Origin: Lachnospiraceae bacterium
GTDB taxonomy: Bacteria > Bacillota > Clostridia > Lachnospirales > Lachnospiraceae
Direction: 5' to 3'
Assembly: GCA_017428265.1 (NCBI GenBank)
Contig: JAFRRD010000012.1
Location: 1 to 64,000 of the forward strand
Length of the DNA: 64,000 bases
Every line of letters starts with the position of its first letter. Within the stretch, counting starts at the first letter, position 1. The notes under the pieces are model-generated. The model did no database searches. It was not told where the DNA came from and saw only the letters and a list, made by a program, of their open reading frames with translations. The translations under genes and the position numbers were made by a program. Shown here piece after piece: positions 54,176 through 61,995 of this stretch.

Positions 54176-56533
54176 TTAAGGTTCGGAGGCTGCGGCTTCC
54201 GTTGTCGGAGGATGATAGTCCGGATCGGCAGCGCCGCAGCGTGTACAGGCGCCGTTTTCATAGTGGTGTCCGAGGGCGGGAATATCTTCCGTCCGGGTCG
54301 CGTCGCATTTAGAACATTTGAAGGTCCTGACACCGGGCTTGGTACAAGTTGGCTCAGTAGTGACAGTCCCGTTATCCCAGCTGTGGCCGGTGGCAGGGAT
54401 CTCTTCGGTGCGGGTCGCACTGCATCTTGAGCAGGTAAAGGTCTTGACACCGGGCTGGGTGCAGGTCGGCTGAGTGGTGACCTCTCCCGAATTCCAGCTG
54501 TGGCCGAGCGCCGCGATCTCTTCCGTCCGCGTTGTACCGCATTTTGTACAGGTGAAGGTCTTGACACCGGCTTTGGTGCAGGTCGGCTGAGTGGTGACCT
54601 CTCCCGAATTCCAGTTGTGTGCGCACGCTGTGGTCGGCGCTTCGGTCGGGGGCTGCGTCGGTGCCTCAGTCGGAGGCTGCGTCGGTGCCTCAGTCGTCGA
54701 GGGCTGTGTCGGTTCTTCCGTTGTCGGAGGCTGCGTCGGTGTTTCGGTCGTCGGCGCTTCCGTAGTCGGGGCAGCCGTGGTCGGAGCGGCTGTCGTCGGA
54801 GCAGCTGTCGTTTCCGTCACGGGATCGGGATTCTGCTTAACGATATTAAGCACTTTCGTGAGGAAAGAGAAAAATGCTGTGTCAAAACGTTCCACCGTTT
54901 CCAGAACCAGCACGTTTGAACGAAGGATCTCGTTCTTCATCGACGTACTCAGATAGTCGCGGTGCAGGATCAGCGTCTTATGGAAATCTTTCGCCAGCGT
55001 ATCCGACATGTTGACACGGAAAGAATCACCGATCAGGACCAGCGATTTTCCGTTCGAATTGGTGCTCACGGTCCGGCGAACGTTGCCGTTATTCGTACTC
55101 TTGTCACTGGTAAGCGAAACCGACTTATTGGGCTGCGGAACGAAATACGGGATGGACGGCCGGTTGGAAATGTTGCCGAGCTGGATCAGATCGCCGGCGC
55201 TGATCGTTTTCGTGATCCCGGGCAGATCGATGGAATAAGGATCCGCGGGTCTCATCCCCAGTTTCTTTTCGATCAGGGTATTGGCAATGTAGGCGCCGTA
55301 AGGCGTCCAGTGAGTATCGTTGCGGTAGTAGGTCTCATGATACAGGTCACCGGCCCGCAGTTCCGAAATGGGATACAGTACGGTAATGCCTTTGCCCTGC
55401 AGATGCTTGACGATACGGGGCTCGCGCTTGTATGAGTTCACGATGGAATAAGTGGGCATATATTCCGAATAGACCTGTTCCTTGTTCGGCGCGATCAGGA
55501 CGATCAGCTTGATGCCGAGCTTGTCACAGCGCGACTTGATCTGCGTAAGCACGGAAGCATAACTCGACAGTTCCGAACTGGTGGGCAGGCACTGCCCTCT
55601 GTAGTATTCGACAGAACGCGCGGCGGAAAGGAAATACCATCCGCTGCGGCCGACGATGACGCTCTGGCCCACGATACGGGGGGACATATATGAGGAATCT
55701 ACCAGCTTATACTTGACATCCAGACGGAATCCTTTGCCGCAGTCACTGCAGCGGTAATCGGTATAACCCCAGCTTGAGTAGCTGGGTTCGACGGTCTTGA
55801 TCTTGACCAGGTTGTGTTCCAGTCTCGGATCGGAACCCACAGGCTGCGTCGGCACGGTCACGGTGCTGCTGCCGCCGTTGGCCTTGGTCGTTTCACCGGC
55901 TTTGGTCGTCGTGTTGGCCTTGGTCGTTTCGCCGGCTTTGGTCGTTCCGTCAGCCGAAGTTTCGGGATCGGTGAATTCGGGATCGGTGAATTCGGGATCC
56001 GTGAAATCAGGATCCGAGAACTCGGGATCGGTGAATTCGGGATCATCGATGCTGATATTTTCTGTGGCTACAGCACCCGAGGGTTCCGGTTCGCTTTCCG
56101 GTATTTCATCCGTCAGGTCTTCAATCGGTTCTTCGGTGTTGTCACCGTTGAACACGGCTGCCCAGTCGAAATCCGGCGTCTGCGCTTCGGTGCCGGAGTC
56201 CTGCCCCGGATCCGAAACCGTACTCCCGGCGTGCATCAGGCGGTCAAGCGGAACGATCACGTTGTCATCGAAGAAAGCCTCTGCGGAACCGTTGACCTGC
56301 TGATAGAAGTTCAACAGAAGGCTGCGGAGGGGGGCACGGTCGTTGTACCAGTTGTCGACGCTCTGACAGGAATCAATCAGACCGTCCCATTCGATCTCCG
56401 CCATGCGGCGGTTTTCCTCTTCTTCGATCCGCCTGCGGTCCTCATCGGGATGGGCGGCACGGTAAAGGCATCCGGCCCCTACGGGCAGGATGAGAAGTGC
56501 AAGAAATGCGATGATCCAAAGTCGGTTCTTCAT
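54176..56533 (-). CDS. repeat-rich DHHW (AlgX/AlgJ-like) surface protein
   Basis: A 785-residue protein with an N-terminal membrane anchor (about 5-25). Residues ~165-190 hold tandem DPEFT units and then TTKAGETTKAN repeats. The DHHW acetyltransferase domain (about 230-580) contains NDTHWTPYGAYIA and GDSFRVNMSD. A Thr/Pro/Ala-rich stalk (TTEAPT units) follows, and the last ~150 residues are about three and a half copies of a 39-residue element with CxxC pairs (FTCxKCxxTRTEEIPALGH) that looks like a zinc ribbon. The architecture suggests a secreted acetyltransferase with a cell-wall-spanning stalk. The function of the cysteine repeats is unknown. Confidence 0.85.
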   Translation of the reverse strand: MKNRLWIIAFLALLILPVGAGCLYRAAHPDEDRRRIEEEENRRMAEIEWDGLIDSCQSVDNWYNDRAPLRSLLLNFYQQVNGSAEAFFDDNVIVPLDRLMHAGSTVSDPGQDSGTEAQTPDFDWAAVFNGDNTEEPIEDLTDEIPESEPEPSGAVATENISIDDPEFTDPEFSDPDFTDPEFTDPEFTDPETSADGTTKAGETTKANTTTKAGETTKANGGSSTVTVPTQPVGSDPRLEHNLVKIKTVEPSYSSWGYTDYRCSDCGKGFRLDVKYKLVDSSYMSPRIVGQSVIVGRSGWYFLSAARSVEYYRGQCLPTSSELSSYASVLTQIKSRCDKLGIKLIVLIAPNKEQVYSEYMPTYSIVNSYKREPRIVKHLQGKGITVLYPISELRAGDLYHETYYRNDTHWTPYGAYIANTLIEKKLGMRPADPYSIDLPGITKTISAGDLIQLGNISNRPSIPYFVPQPNKSVSLTSDKSTNNGNVRRTVSTNSNGKSLVLIGDSFRVNMSDTLAKDFHKTLILHRDYLSTSMKNEILRSNVLVLETVERFDTAFFSFLTKVLNIVKQNPDPVTETTAAPTTAAPTTAAPTTEAPTTETPTQPPTTEEPTQPSTTEAPTQPPTEAPTQPPTEAPTTACAHNWNSGEVTTQPTCTKAGVKTFTCTKCGTTRTEEIAALGHSWNSGEVTTQPTCTQPGVKTFTCSRCSATRTEEIPATGHSWDNGTVTTEPTCTKPGVRTFKCSKCDATRTEDIPALGHHYENGACTRCGAADPDYHPPTTEAAASEP
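54240..54625 (-). repeat. 117-bp tandem repeats (39-residue Cys-rich units)
   Basis: The segment GTGGTGACCTCTCCCGAATT starts at 54591 and 54474, and a diverged copy GTAGTGACAGTCCCG at 54357: period 117 bp. A shorter fourth unit lies nearer the gene end. Each unit codes for one CxxC-containing ribbon. Confidence 0.8.
55961..56047 (-). repeat. 15-bp tandem repeat encoding DPEFT units
   Basis: Six near-identical 15-bp units (GAATTCGGGATCGGT and variants) encode DPEFT/DPEFS/DPDFT in the N-terminal part of the DHHW protein. Units stay in frame, so copy-number change would alter the length of the linker only. Confidence 0.8.
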
Positions 56534-56542
56534 GGGCTTACC

Positions 56543-57997
56543 TCAGAACTGGAAATAAATGAAGGGGTTGTAGTTGGAATTGGTCAGCAGCAGGATACAG
56601 AGCGCAAGCAGTAAAAGCAGCCAGACCTTTTCCAGGATCCCGCGCGTTGCCCGCTGTATGCCGTCCAGGACAGGACGGCCGTATTCCTGGAAAAAGCCAA
56701 GACCCAGGAAGGCGCACATGAGAGCCAGCAGACGGCGCAAGGAGAGGAAGGACAGCACGGTCTCGTCGACAGCACGCGCGCCGAACAGCTGGCCCACGAA
56801 GGCGAAGGCCTCCGGCAGAGTGTCGGCCCGGAAGAAGATCCAGCCGACAAGGACGACGAGGAAGGTGTAGATCTGACCGGGCAGGCGGAAGCGCTTTTTG
56901 CGGGACTTGCTGTTCCTGCCGCTCTTTTTCGTCAGGCAGTATTCCAGAATCCGGAAGAAGCCGTGGTAGATGCCCCAGAAGAAGAAGGTCCAGTTGGCAC
57001 CGTGCCACACGCCGGTCAGGAAGAAGACGACGGCCATGTTGAAGACCGCGCGGGACTCGCCGTAACGGTTGCCGCCGAGCGGGATATAGACATAGTTGCG
57101 GAACCACGAGCCCAGTGAAATGTGCCAGCGGCGCCAGAAATCGGTCACGCTGTCAGCCAGGTAGGGGTAGCGGAAGTTCTCCTTGAAATCGAGGCAGAAC
57201 ATCTTGCCGAGGCCGATGGCCATGTCCGAATAGCCGGAGAAATCGTAATAGATCTGGAAGAAATAGGCAACGGCGCCCAGCCAGGCAAGACCCGCGCCGA
57301 TCTTTCCGACTTCGAGCGCCCAGATCCCGTCGGCGATCTCCGCGACGGAATTGGCGATCAGGACCTTCTTGGCCAGGCCGTAAAGGAAGCGCCGGATGCC
57401 CTCGGCGAACTGCTCCGTATTCTCATGACGCGCGGTCAGCAGCGCGGACACGTCCGAATACTGCACGATCGGGCCGGCAATCAGCTGCGGGAAGCAGGAG
57501 ACATAGAGGGCGAAATCCAGGGGGTTCTTCTGGAGTTCGGCATTCCCGCGGTACACGTCGATGGTGTAGGAGAGCGCCTGGAAGATATAGAAGGAAATGC
57601 CGACCGGCAGAACGATGCGCGTGAACGCCTCGGCTTCGCCGCCCAGGAAAACGCGGATCTGTCCGGCGAGGTTGCGGAACAGATTGAAATATTTGAAGTA
57701 GAAGAGCAGGCCGAGGTTCAGAACGACCGTTCCGGCAAGGAAGGCCTTCCGCGCGCCGGGCTTTTCGCAGCGGGCAATGAGCAGTCCTCCGAAATAGTTC
57801 AGCAGGATGACCGCCAGCATCAGCAGGAGGTATTTCAGCCCGCTGAAACCGTAGAAGACAAGGCTTGCGAGCAGAAGAACGATATTCCGGCAGCGGCGTT
57901 TGACTGCGGGAGAAGCGGGCAGCAGACCGATACCGTAATAAACTGCCAGTGTGACCGGCAGGAAGATCTGCAGAAAGATCAGTGAACTGAACAGCAT
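56543..57997 (-). CDS. MBOAT family O-acyltransferase (AlgI type)
   Basis: A 484-residue polytopic membrane acyltransferase, second of its kind in this window. The catalytic histidine is in VWHGANW (about H332) and the core has FRYPYLADSVTDFWRRWH. The DHHW gene follows after nine bases. ATG 57997 (MLFSSLIFLQIFLP) begins the first helix; the longer upstream frame is non-coding. The SD AAAGGA is 11 bases away, a little distant. First gene of the operon 57997-53239, driven by the promoter at 58037-58066. Confidence 0.9.
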   Translation of the reverse strand: MLFSSLIFLQIFLPVTLAVYYGIGLLPASPAVKRRCRNIVLLLASLVFYGFSGLKYLLLMLAVILLNYFGGLLIARCEKPGARKAFLAGTVVLNLGLLFYFKYFNLFRNLAGQIRVFLGGEAEAFTRIVLPVGISFYIFQALSYTIDVYRGNAELQKNPLDFALYVSCFPQLIAGPIVQYSDVSALLTARHENTEQFAEGIRRFLYGLAKKVLIANSVAEIADGIWALEVGKIGAGLAWLGAVAYFFQIYYDFSGYSDMAIGLGKMFCLDFKENFRYPYLADSVTDFWRRWHISLGSWFRNYVYIPLGGNRYGESRAVFNMAVVFFLTGVWHGANWTFFFWGIYHGFFRILEYCLTKKSGRNSKSRKKRFRLPGQIYTFLVVLVGWIFFRADTLPEAFAFVGQLFGARAVDETVLSFLSLRRLLALMCAFLGLGFFQEYGRPVLDGIQRATRGILEKVWLLLLLALCILLLTNSNYNPFIYFQF

Positions 57998-58036
57998 CCT
58001 AAAGGAGGTCCTTTCCCAACATACATAAGTCATTAT

Positions 58037-58066
58037 ATTATAGTGAAGCACCGTTGCTTTTGTCAA
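58037..58066 (-). promoter_or_regulatory. sigma-A promoter for the MBOAT-DHHW-SGNH operon
   Basis: On the minus strand TTGACA (58066-58061), 18 bases, TATAAT (58042-58037), 40 bases before the start codon. Confidence 0.8.
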
Positions 58067-58106
58067 CCGGAATCGTTCGGGCCGGAAACGAAGCTGAAAC
58101 CCGATA

Positions 58107-58154
58107 AAATGGAAATTAAACGGCATAAAAACGGATAAAACGGAAATATAACGG
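58107..58154 (+). repeat. five phased AAACGG-type hexamers upstream of the Uma2 promoter
   Basis: AAATGG (58107), AAACGG (58118, 58129, 58138) and TAACGG (58149) start at intervals of 11, 11, 9 and 11 bases, close to one DNA helical turn, and stop just before the -35 box at 58155. This is a possible multi-site operator. Confidence 0.6.
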
Positions 58155-58183
58155 TTGACAGACAGCGTGCTGTAAGTTATGAT
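58155..58183 (+). promoter_or_regulatory. sigma-A promoter for the HTH-Uma2 gene
   Basis: TTGACA (58155-58160), 17 bases, TATGAT (58178-58183), 33 bases before the start codon and directly after the phased hexamers. Confidence 0.8.
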
Positions 58184-58215
58184 GTTTCCGGAAAGAAAGG
58201 CCACGGGAGACGATC

Positions 58216-59028
58216 ATGACTATAGAAGAAATGCAGAAGAGAAAAAGAGAACTTGGCTATACCAATGAGATGATCTCTAAAATGTCCGGCGTGCCGCTGG
58301 GCACGGTCCAGAAGATCTTTGCCGGGATCACGGAAGCGCCGCGCAAGTTCACCCTGGACGCGCTGGAAGAGATCCTGAAGCTGCCTTCGGCGGACAACCT
58401 GCCGGTCATTTATGCGGTGGGGGAGGAACCTCCCCTGCGTGTGCTGCGGGAGACCCCCTCGGCACTGCCGATAGAAGAGTGGCATACGGTCGACGATTAT
58501 TATGCTCTGCCGGATGACCGGCGCATGGAACTGATCGACGGCAAGTTTTACGACATGGCGGCCCCGACGCAGGTCCACCAGACGATACTGATGCAGATGG
58601 CTTTACAACTGGAGCCCTGTGTTTCCGATCATCCCGGCTGCCGGATCTTTATCGCGCCGGTCGATGTGCGGCTGGACAATGATGACTATACCATGGTGCA
58701 GCCGGATATCCTGATCGTCTGCGGGAAAAATGACGGCGATATCCGGCGGATCAACGGCGCACCGGATTTTATCACGGAGATCCTTTCCGATTCCAACCGC
58801 TCTCATGATTTGTTCCGCAAACTGAACAAGTACCGCTATGCCGGCGTGCGGGAATACTGGATCGTGGATCCCAAAAAGGAAAAGGTTGCGGTTTATGATC
58901 TGGAAAACGGAAGCCTGCCGGAAACGTACGGCTTCTCCGATAGAGTCCCGCTGGGAATATCGGACGGAAGCTGCAGCGTGGATTTTGCCCGGATCCGCGA
59001 AGTCCTGCGGCGGTATGCAGGAGAATGA
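58216..59028 (+). CDS. Uma2 family endonuclease-like protein with N-terminal HTH
   Basis: A 270-residue protein. Residues 1-60 form an XRE-like helix-turn-helix (LGYTNEMISKMSGVPLGTVQKIF); residues ~90-265 are a Uma2/DUF820 PD-(D/E)xK nuclease-like domain with E105, D164 (VQPDILIV), E188 (FITEILS) and K202/K205 in the family pattern, ending in GVREYWIVDP. Uma2 proteins are abundant in cyanobacteria and some Firmicutes; nuclease activity is assumed from the fold and not established for most. The HTH and the phased repeats upstream suggest self-regulation. Confidence 0.85.
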   Translation: MTIEEMQKRKRELGYTNEMISKMSGVPLGTVQKIFAGITEAPRKFTLDALEEILKLPSADNLPVIYAVGEEPPLRVLRETPSALPIEEWHTVDDYYALPDDRRMELIDGKFYDMAAPTQVHQTILMQMALQLEPCVSDHPGCRIFIAPVDVRLDNDDYTMVQPDILIVCGKNDGDIRRINGAPDFITEILSDSNRSHDLFRKLNKYRYAGVREYWIVDPKKEKVAVYDLENGSLPETYGFSDRVPLGISDGSCSVDFARIREVLRRYAGE

Positions 59029-59101
59029 GGATTATCGGTATATTATTGAAGATTTTTGACAGATCCTGCCGGTTTTTTGCTGTTTTTCCGCGAAAAACCG
59101 C

Positions 59102-59130
59102 TTGCAATTCCCGGTCGGCCTTGCTACAAT
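59102..59130 (+). promoter_or_regulatory. sigma-A promoter for rpsB-tsf
   Basis: TTGCAA (59102-59107), 17 bases, TACAAT (59125-59130). Transcription would start near 59137 and leave a leader of about 105 bases. Confidence 0.8.
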
Positions 59131-59136
59131 AATCGG

Positions 59137-59241
59137 GCGCTAAAAAAACACGTGTGCGGATCTGCGGGAGCGGTGCCGCCTTCAGGGCGGTCTCCCAAGG
59201 GCGAAACACACGGAAGAAAAACCAAACGGAGGATTTCCAAA
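59137..59241 (+). ncRNA. structured 5' leader of rpsB (putative S2 autoregulatory element)
   Basis: The leader can fold into a three-tier hairpin: CGTGTG (59151-59156) with CACACG (59207-59212), GGGAG (59166-59170) with CTCCC (59192-59196), and GCCGCC (59175-59180) with GGCGGT (59186-59191). The SD CGGAGGA follows at 59227-59233. Ribosomal-protein leaders of this kind often bind the encoded protein; whether S2 binds here is inference. Confidence 0.5.
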
Positions 59242-60000
59242 ATGAGCGTTATTTCCATGAAACAGCTGCTGGAAGCCGGTGTGCATTTCGGACACCAGAC
59301 CCGCCGCTGGAACCCCAAGATGGCCCCTTACATCTACACCGAACGCAACTCCATCCACATCATCGACCTGCAGAAGACCGTCGGCATGATCGACGACGCC
59401 TACAATGCAGTCGTGAACATCGTGGCTGACGGCGGCACCATTCTGTTCGTGGGCACCAAGAAGCAGGCGCAGGACGCCATTCAGAGCGAAGCGGAACGCT
59501 GCGGCATGTTCTATGTCAACCAGCGCTGGCTCGGCGGCATGCTGACCAACTTCAAGACCATCCAGAGCCGCATTGCCCGTCTGCACGAGATCGAGCGCAT
59601 GAGCGAGGACGGCACCTTCGAAGTGCTGCCCAAGAAGGAAGTTGCCGCGCTGCAGAAGGAATGGGACAAGCTTGAGAAGAACCTCGGCGGCATCAAGAAC
59701 ATGAAGCACATCCCGGATGCCATCTTCGTGGTTGACCCGAAGAAGGAAAAGATCTGCGTGCAGGAAGCCCGCACCCTGGGTGTGACCCTGATCGGCATTG
59801 CCGACACCAACAGCGATCCGGAAGAGCTCGACTACGTCATTCCGGGCAACGACGACGCTATCCGTGCGGTCAAACTGATCGTCGGCAAGATGGCGGATGC
59901 CGTGCTCGAAGCGAAACAGGGTGAACAGCTCACCGACACCACGGTTGAAAAAGCTCCCGAAGAGGAAGCCGCTCCCGCCGAAGAAAATACGGAGGAATAA
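59242..60000 (+). CDS. rpsB: 30S ribosomal protein S2
   Basis: Small-subunit protein needed for 30S assembly and S1 binding. The family N terminus [18 protein letters not shown] and the C-terminal [19 protein letters not shown] are present. The 252 residues end in an acidic tail rich in Glu and Ala. ATG 59242 follows SD CGGAGGA; the longer frame upstream overlaps the leader. First gene of rpsB-tsf. Confidence 0.97.
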   Translation: MSVISMKQLLEAGVHFGHQTRRWNPKMAPYIYTERNSIHIIDLQKTVGMIDDAYNAVVNIVADGGTILFVGTKKQAQDAIQSEAERCGMFYVNQRWLGGMLTNFKTIQSRIARLHEIERMSEDGTFEVLPKKEVAALQKEWDKLEKNLGGIKNMKHIPDAIFVVDPKKEKICVQEARTLGVTLIGIADTNSDPEELDYVIPGNDDAIRAVKLIVGKMADAVLEAKQGEQLTDTTVEKAPEEEAAPAEENTEE

Positions 60001-60004
60001 GACA

Positions 60005-60940
60005 ATGCCTGCTGTAACTGCTGCTTTAGTTAAGGAACTGCGTGATCTGACCGGCGCCGGCATGATGGACTGCAAGAAGGCCCTGACCGCCACCGACGGC
60101 GACATCGAAAAGGCTGTTGAATTCCTTCGTGAGAAGGGTCTGGCTGCAGCCGCCAAGAAGGCCGGCCGCATCGCGGCTGAAGGCCTCGTGACCGCCAAGG
60201 TCGTCGGCAACAAGGCCGTCATCGTGGAAGTCAACAGCGAGACCGACTTCGTGGCGAAGAACGCCATCTTCCAGAAATACGTGTCCGACGTGGCCGATCA
60301 GATCATGGCCTCCGCGAACGGCACGCTGGAAGCGTTCCTGGCCGAACCCTGGGCTGCCGATCCGAGCCTGACCGTCGAACAGGAACTGTCCGAAATGATC
60401 AGCCGCATCGGCGAGAAGCTGTCCATCCGCCGCTTTGAGAAACTTGAAGCGAACGACGGCGCGATCGTGTCCTACGTCCACGGCGGCGGCCGTATCGGCG
60501 TGCTGGTGCAGGCCGTTACGGATCAGCCCGAGAACGCGGGCGTGCTGGAAGCGGTGAAGAACGTGGCCATGCAGGTCGCGGCTCTCCGTCCCCAGTTCAC
60601 GGACCGCAGCGAAGTCCCGGCCGATTTCATCGAGAAGGAGACCGAGATCCTGAAGGCGCAGATCATGAACGATCCCAAAGAGGCCAGCAAGCCTGAGAAG
60701 GTGATCGCGGGCATGATCCAGGGCCGTATCTCCAAGGAGATGAAGGAATTCTGCCTGGCGGACCAGATCTACGTCAAGGCGGAAGACGGCAAGCAGACCG
60801 TGAGCCAGTACCTGGCAAACGTCGCGAAGCAGACCGGCGCTTCCCTGAAGATCAGGAAGTTCGTCCGCTACGAGACCGGCGAAGGCATCCAGAAGAGAGA
60901 AGAAAACTTCGCGGAAGAAGTGGCGAAACAGATGGCGTAA
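60005..60940 (+). CDS. tsf: translation elongation factor Ts
   Basis: Guanine nucleotide exchange factor for EF-Tu. The N-terminal UBA-like domain reads LVKELRDLTGAGMMDCKKAL, followed by the core with NSETDFVAKN. 311 residues. The gene begins five bases after rpsB, with SD GGAGGAATAAG overlapping the rpsB stop. Standard rpsB-tsf arrangement. Confidence 0.97.
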   Translation: MPAVTAALVKELRDLTGAGMMDCKKALTATDGDIEKAVEFLREKGLAAAAKKAGRIAAEGLVTAKVVGNKAVIVEVNSETDFVAKNAIFQKYVSDVADQIMASANGTLEAFLAEPWAADPSLTVEQELSEMISRIGEKLSIRRFEKLEANDGAIVSYVHGGGRIGVLVQAVTDQPENAGVLEAVKNVAMQVAALRPQFTDRSEVPADFIEKETEILKAQIMNDPKEASKPEKVIAGMIQGRISKEMKEFCLADQIYVKAEDGKQTVSQYLANVAKQTGASLKIRKFVRYETGEGIQKREENFAEEVAKQMA

Positions 60941-60963
60941 ACCGCTTTCGGAAGGAAAAACCG

Positions 60964-60997
60964 GAAAGCACCGGGGCCGCAGGGTCCCGGTGCTTTC
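60964..60997 (+). terminator. terminator hairpin after tsf
   Basis: GAAAGCACCGGG (60964-60975) pairs perfectly over 12 bp with CCCGGTGCTTTC (60986-60997). No clean T run follows (TGCGTTATAG), so termination may be partial. Confidence 0.65.
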
Positions 60998-61082
60998 TGC
61001 GTTATAGAAAAAAGGTTATAAGACGGCGCAGGGCTCTGCGGTTTTTTTAACGGAAAATGCACAAAAAACATGTGTTTTCATC

Positions 61083-61111
61083 TTGCAAAACGCGGCGGTA
61101 TCGCCTATACT
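61083..61111 (+). promoter_or_regulatory. sigma-A promoter for the decarboxylase operon
   Basis: TTGCAA (61083-61088), 17 bases, TATACT (61106-61111), 49 bases before the gamma-subunit ATG. Confidence 0.8.
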
Positions 61112-61159
61112 GATTAGGACGCGAAATAGCGTAAAAAACGCAAAACGAGGTAAGCGTAT

Positions 61160-61501
61160 ATGAGTTATTTATTCGCAATCGCTGCGTCGGACATCAGCAT
61201 CGGGGAAGCGCTGGGCAACATGATCGTTGGCTTCGGCGTCGTTTTCGTGGTGCTTCTGTTCCTCTGCGGCGTCATTTCCCTGTTCAAGTTTATCGGGAAA
61301 TTGGACAAATCGAGTCAGAAGGCGAAAGCGCCTGTTAAGACTCCGGCGAAGGCAGCCCCCGCTCCGGCGAAAGCCGCTGCGCCCGCGAAACCGGCGGGTG
61401 TGGGAGGAGAAGACGGCGCTGTCGTGGCCGCTATCCTGGCAGCTGTCGCACAGCAGTGCGGCCCCAACGCCAAAGTGACATCGATCACCAGATCAAACTG
61501 A
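61160..61501 (+). CDS. oadG: sodium-pumping decarboxylase gamma subunit (OadG family)
   Basis: Small membrane subunit that holds the decarboxylase complex together. The 113 residues have one transmembrane helix (about 16-42), an Ala/Pro/Lys-rich linker and a C-terminal amphipathic part (DGAVVAAILAAVAQQC) seen in OadG-like proteins of Clostridia. SD ACGAGGTAAG is weak. First gene of gamma, biotin carrier, beta. Confidence 0.87.
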   Translation: MSYLFAIAASDISIGEALGNMIVGFGVVFVVLLFLCGVISLFKFIGKLDKSSQKAKAPVKTPAKAAPAPAKAAAPAKPAGVGGEDGAVVAAILAAVAQQCGPNAKVTSITRSN

Positions 61502-61535
61502 TCAAACCCAAAACATTCCAGGAGGAAAGATTAAA

Positions 61536-61967
61536 ATGAGTTCTTACAAGATCACCGTGAATGGCGTAGCCTATGACGTAACTGTTGAAAATGCCGGTTT
61601 TGGCGGATTCGGTCCCATGATGAGCGCTCCTTCCTTTGCGCCGTCCGCTCCTTCCTTTGCTCCGGCTGCCCCTGCTGCCGCTCCTGCTCCGGCTGCTGCC
61701 CCCGCTGCCGCTCCTGCCGCCGCCCCTAAGGCCGCTGCTCCTGCTGCCGCCGGCGCCGTGAACGTTGAAGCGCAGGTCATCGGCAAGATCTTCAAGATCG
61801 TTGCCAAGGTCGGCGACACCGTGGAAGCCGGTGACGATATCGTGATCATGGAATCCATGAAGATGGAAATTCCGGTGGTGGCCCCTGAAGCCGGCACCGT
61901 GGCTGCTATCAATGTGAAGGAAGGCGACGCCGTAGAAGTTGGTGACGTGATCGCAACGCTCAACTAA
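61536..61967 (+). CDS. biotin carboxyl carrier protein of the sodium-pumping decarboxylase
   Basis: A 143-residue carrier that shuttles CO2 on biotin between the carboxyltransferase (alpha) and the membrane beta subunit. A short N-terminal domain is joined by an Ala/Pro hinge (about 31-72) to a biotinyl domain with the biotin lysine K109 in ESMKMEIP. SD CAGGAGGAA precedes ATG. In many oxaloacetate decarboxylases this domain is fused to alpha; here it is a separate gene, as in methylmalonyl-CoA and glutaconyl-CoA decarboxylases. Confidence 0.92.
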   Translation: MSSYKITVNGVAYDVTVENAGFGGFGPMMSAPSFAPSAPSFAPAAPAAAPAPAAAPAAAPAAAPKAAAPAAAGAVNVEAQVIGKIFKIVAKVGDTVEAGDDIVIMESMKMEIPVVAPEAGTVAAINVKEGDAVEVGDVIATLN

Positions 61968-61995
61968 CTCACAATAATTACGGAGGGTCTTACTT

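Noticed and set aside
54240..56047. Possible CRISPR array in the repeat-rich minus-strand gene
   Set aside because: The repeats (117 bp and 15 bp) are contiguous, in frame and encode protein units; there are no unique spacers of even length and no cas genes.
59070..59100. Terminator after the Uma2 gene
   Set aside because: CGGTTTTT and AAAAACCG can pair, but the stem is AT-rich with a 15-base loop and has no T run after it; it directly adjoins the rpsB promoter.
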